Under the pieces are notes generated by a model. It did not search any database, had not been told where the DNA came from, and saw nothing but the letters and a program-made list of their open reading frames with translations. The position numbers and the translations under genes are program-made. Below are positions 52,986 through 64,000 of a stretch of 64,000 nt of DNA, one piece after another (the first letter of the stretch is position 1; every line of letters starts with the position of its first letter). Source of the stretch: Ashinkailepas kermadecensis (lineage: Eukaryota > Arthropoda > Thecostraca > Neolepadidae); contig JAOTOM010004559.1 of the NCBI GenBank assembly GCA_034440615.1, forward strand, positions 176,501 through 240,500. The letters are read 5' to 3'.

Positions 52986-54574
52986 CAAAAATTCCTTTGA
53001 AACCAACATCTACCCAGCTGAGAATAATTACCAACACTTACCTCAAAGTGTGACAATTTCTGTAGAGTATTTAGAACTGGATGGGCAATAAATGAGGGCA
53101 ATGGGAGAGCCACAATTCTTAGATGGCGGTGGGGGCGTGCCAACATTGGGAAGGAGGCTAGGGATCTCAAAATGTACCTACTGAATTGACACCCATTCTA
53201 GGGTATTGTTGCAGTTTATGGTAAGTTTTCATTCTTTAGAATACCTTTTTTGAATACAATGTTTAAAAAAAAATGTGATTAAGACAATGCAACCACTTAT
53301 TTTCACTGCAAATGATTACTTTTCAGTTGGCAAAGGAATACACGATCATAATCTTCACTCTGTAATATAGGCAATCCCATGTTATCCGTACCTGGTCTGT
53401 CAAATGTGATAAAGAAGAAATTCATCACTTCATGGACTTGATTCAATATTCTTTCATATTGAAAATCTGATGTTTCTGTATTAATTCCACATTCATTCCA
53501 GACACAGAACATTTGCAACCATGTGATAGCATAATCAGAAGCTTGAAAGCAAAAAAGCTTGTACTATTATCATGGTGCCAGTGACGTCAATGTATTATCA
53601 CTGGAGTTATATTGGGTTATATTTATCTTTTACTATCTTTGGTTTGTTTACCTTGGTAAGAGTGGAGAGGAGGGTGGGAGAAGGTGTGACATACCACGAA
53701 AGCCAGGATTTTTCCATTTTCATCTTTTTTGCCATATTAAGCATACACTAATCAACACTAATCCAATGAATTATCTGCAATGCAATGGAATATTTGTGCC
53801 CAGTTAGTTGGTTGCTTTTTTGTTTCAATTTTCTAAGCTGTGCATCAAATCATATTGTTACCCTGAATACTGCATGGCCATTTTGCATTGAATTGATGGA
53901 CATTTGTTATTCTAATGTTATAATTCCAATATTTAAATTAAGCCAATATCTTCATCTTCCTCATATTCTATTTTGCCCTTCTCTGGTTTCAAATATACTT
54001 TAAGTGAGGTCTAAGTGAGATACAGTGCAACAACTCTTCCACCTTACTGAGTTTGTTCAGGCAAATTATGGAGATGGGAGAGTAAATTCAGTCTCCAGGG
54101 CATACAGTATTTCACCCCTTGTGGATCCCAAGCGCTGAAGCACCCAAATAGTTTCATATTTTAACCTGGTAGCTGATGGTGTATTCTCTCAGAGAGGTTA
54201 CCATGTTTGGCATTATTAGCCCCCTGTAATTTGTCCAAGCCCCAGCCATGATCAAAACACAAACTCACTATTGCTGTGAAGTAACCCAAACACATTGGTG
54301 AAGCTATAGTTGTTTAGGGATGGGAGGAAACAGGAGGTGGACCATGTTTTACACTCACCCATATTCAAAGCAATGCATGTGATATACATTGGATATTTTG
54401 GGCCATTGTGGAATCAAATTCTGAAAATGGGTTCTGGTCAGTGATCACACAAGTATGGAAAAGGGCACCAATGTGAGTGACTGCCTTCAGGTAACCAGGA
54501 CATCCTCATAATTGTCATGATATGAAGTGCACTAACTACATGTTAACATACAATGTTTAATTTTCAGCTCTACA

Positions 54575-64000
<9,426 letters not shown>

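Larger units (their letters stand above)
50338..54574. other. AT-rich intergenic spacer between divergent genes
   Basis: 4.2 kb between the dynein and AARS2 start codons. Composition is clearly more AT-rich than the dynein introns. No convincing ORF, TATA box or CpG island was found. It holds short TTAGG-like runs (50,990-51,210) and the repeats at 52,650-52,985. Promoters and 5' UTR exons of both genes are expected here but could not be placed. Confidence 0.7.

Overview
The window is animal nuclear DNA from an intron-rich genome, probably an invertebrate. A crustacean or other arthropod is a guess based only on TTAGG-like runs and general architecture; no species can be named. There are no bacterial operons, CRISPR arrays or viral genes. 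Two split protein-coding genes are arranged head to head. On the minus strand, 36 consecutive coding exons (50,337 down to 10,518) encode the first 2,168 residues of the heavy chain of cytoplasmic dynein 1 (DYNC1H1 family). They run from the initiator methionine through the tail, linker and AAA1 motor module and stop at the entrance to AAA2; the rest lies beyond the left edge. On the plus strand, six exons (54,575 to 64,000) encode the first 315 residues of a mitochondrial-type alanyl-tRNA synthetase (AARS2 family), cut by the right edge. Every exon was placed by matching the translation to the family, and all exon phases join without a frameshift or stop.

Layout: 1-10,517 is one very long dynein intron with several minisatellites, including a 3.7-kb array of 106-bp units ending 24 bp from the exon 36 donor. 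10,518-50,337 holds the dynein exons, separated by introns rich in minisatellites, short retroposons and simple repeats. 50,338-54,574 is an AT-rich spacer between the divergent start codons. 54,575-64,000 is AARS2, whose introns hold a 30-bp satellite, a unit repeat abutting an acceptor, and a CCCTA/AACCC block.

The most unusual feature is in the non-coding part. Several minisatellites carry copies of the splice site they adjoin: donors of exons 17, 30 and 35, acceptors of exons 11, 15 and 31, and the acceptor of AARS2 exon 3. One copy creates a potential in-frame 23-codon alternative in the dynein linker; others would cause frameshifts or stops. Mobile DNA includes a tRNA-derived SINE family (seven copies, all in dynein sense, most with 10-14 bp target duplications, one inserted 20 bp from an acceptor), a 55-62 bp mini-element with a GGGCGC...GCGCCC hairpin that resembles the SINE tail, a second tRNA-derived element, and two 485-bp hAT-like elements with 8-bp target duplications, each inserted inside a minisatellite.
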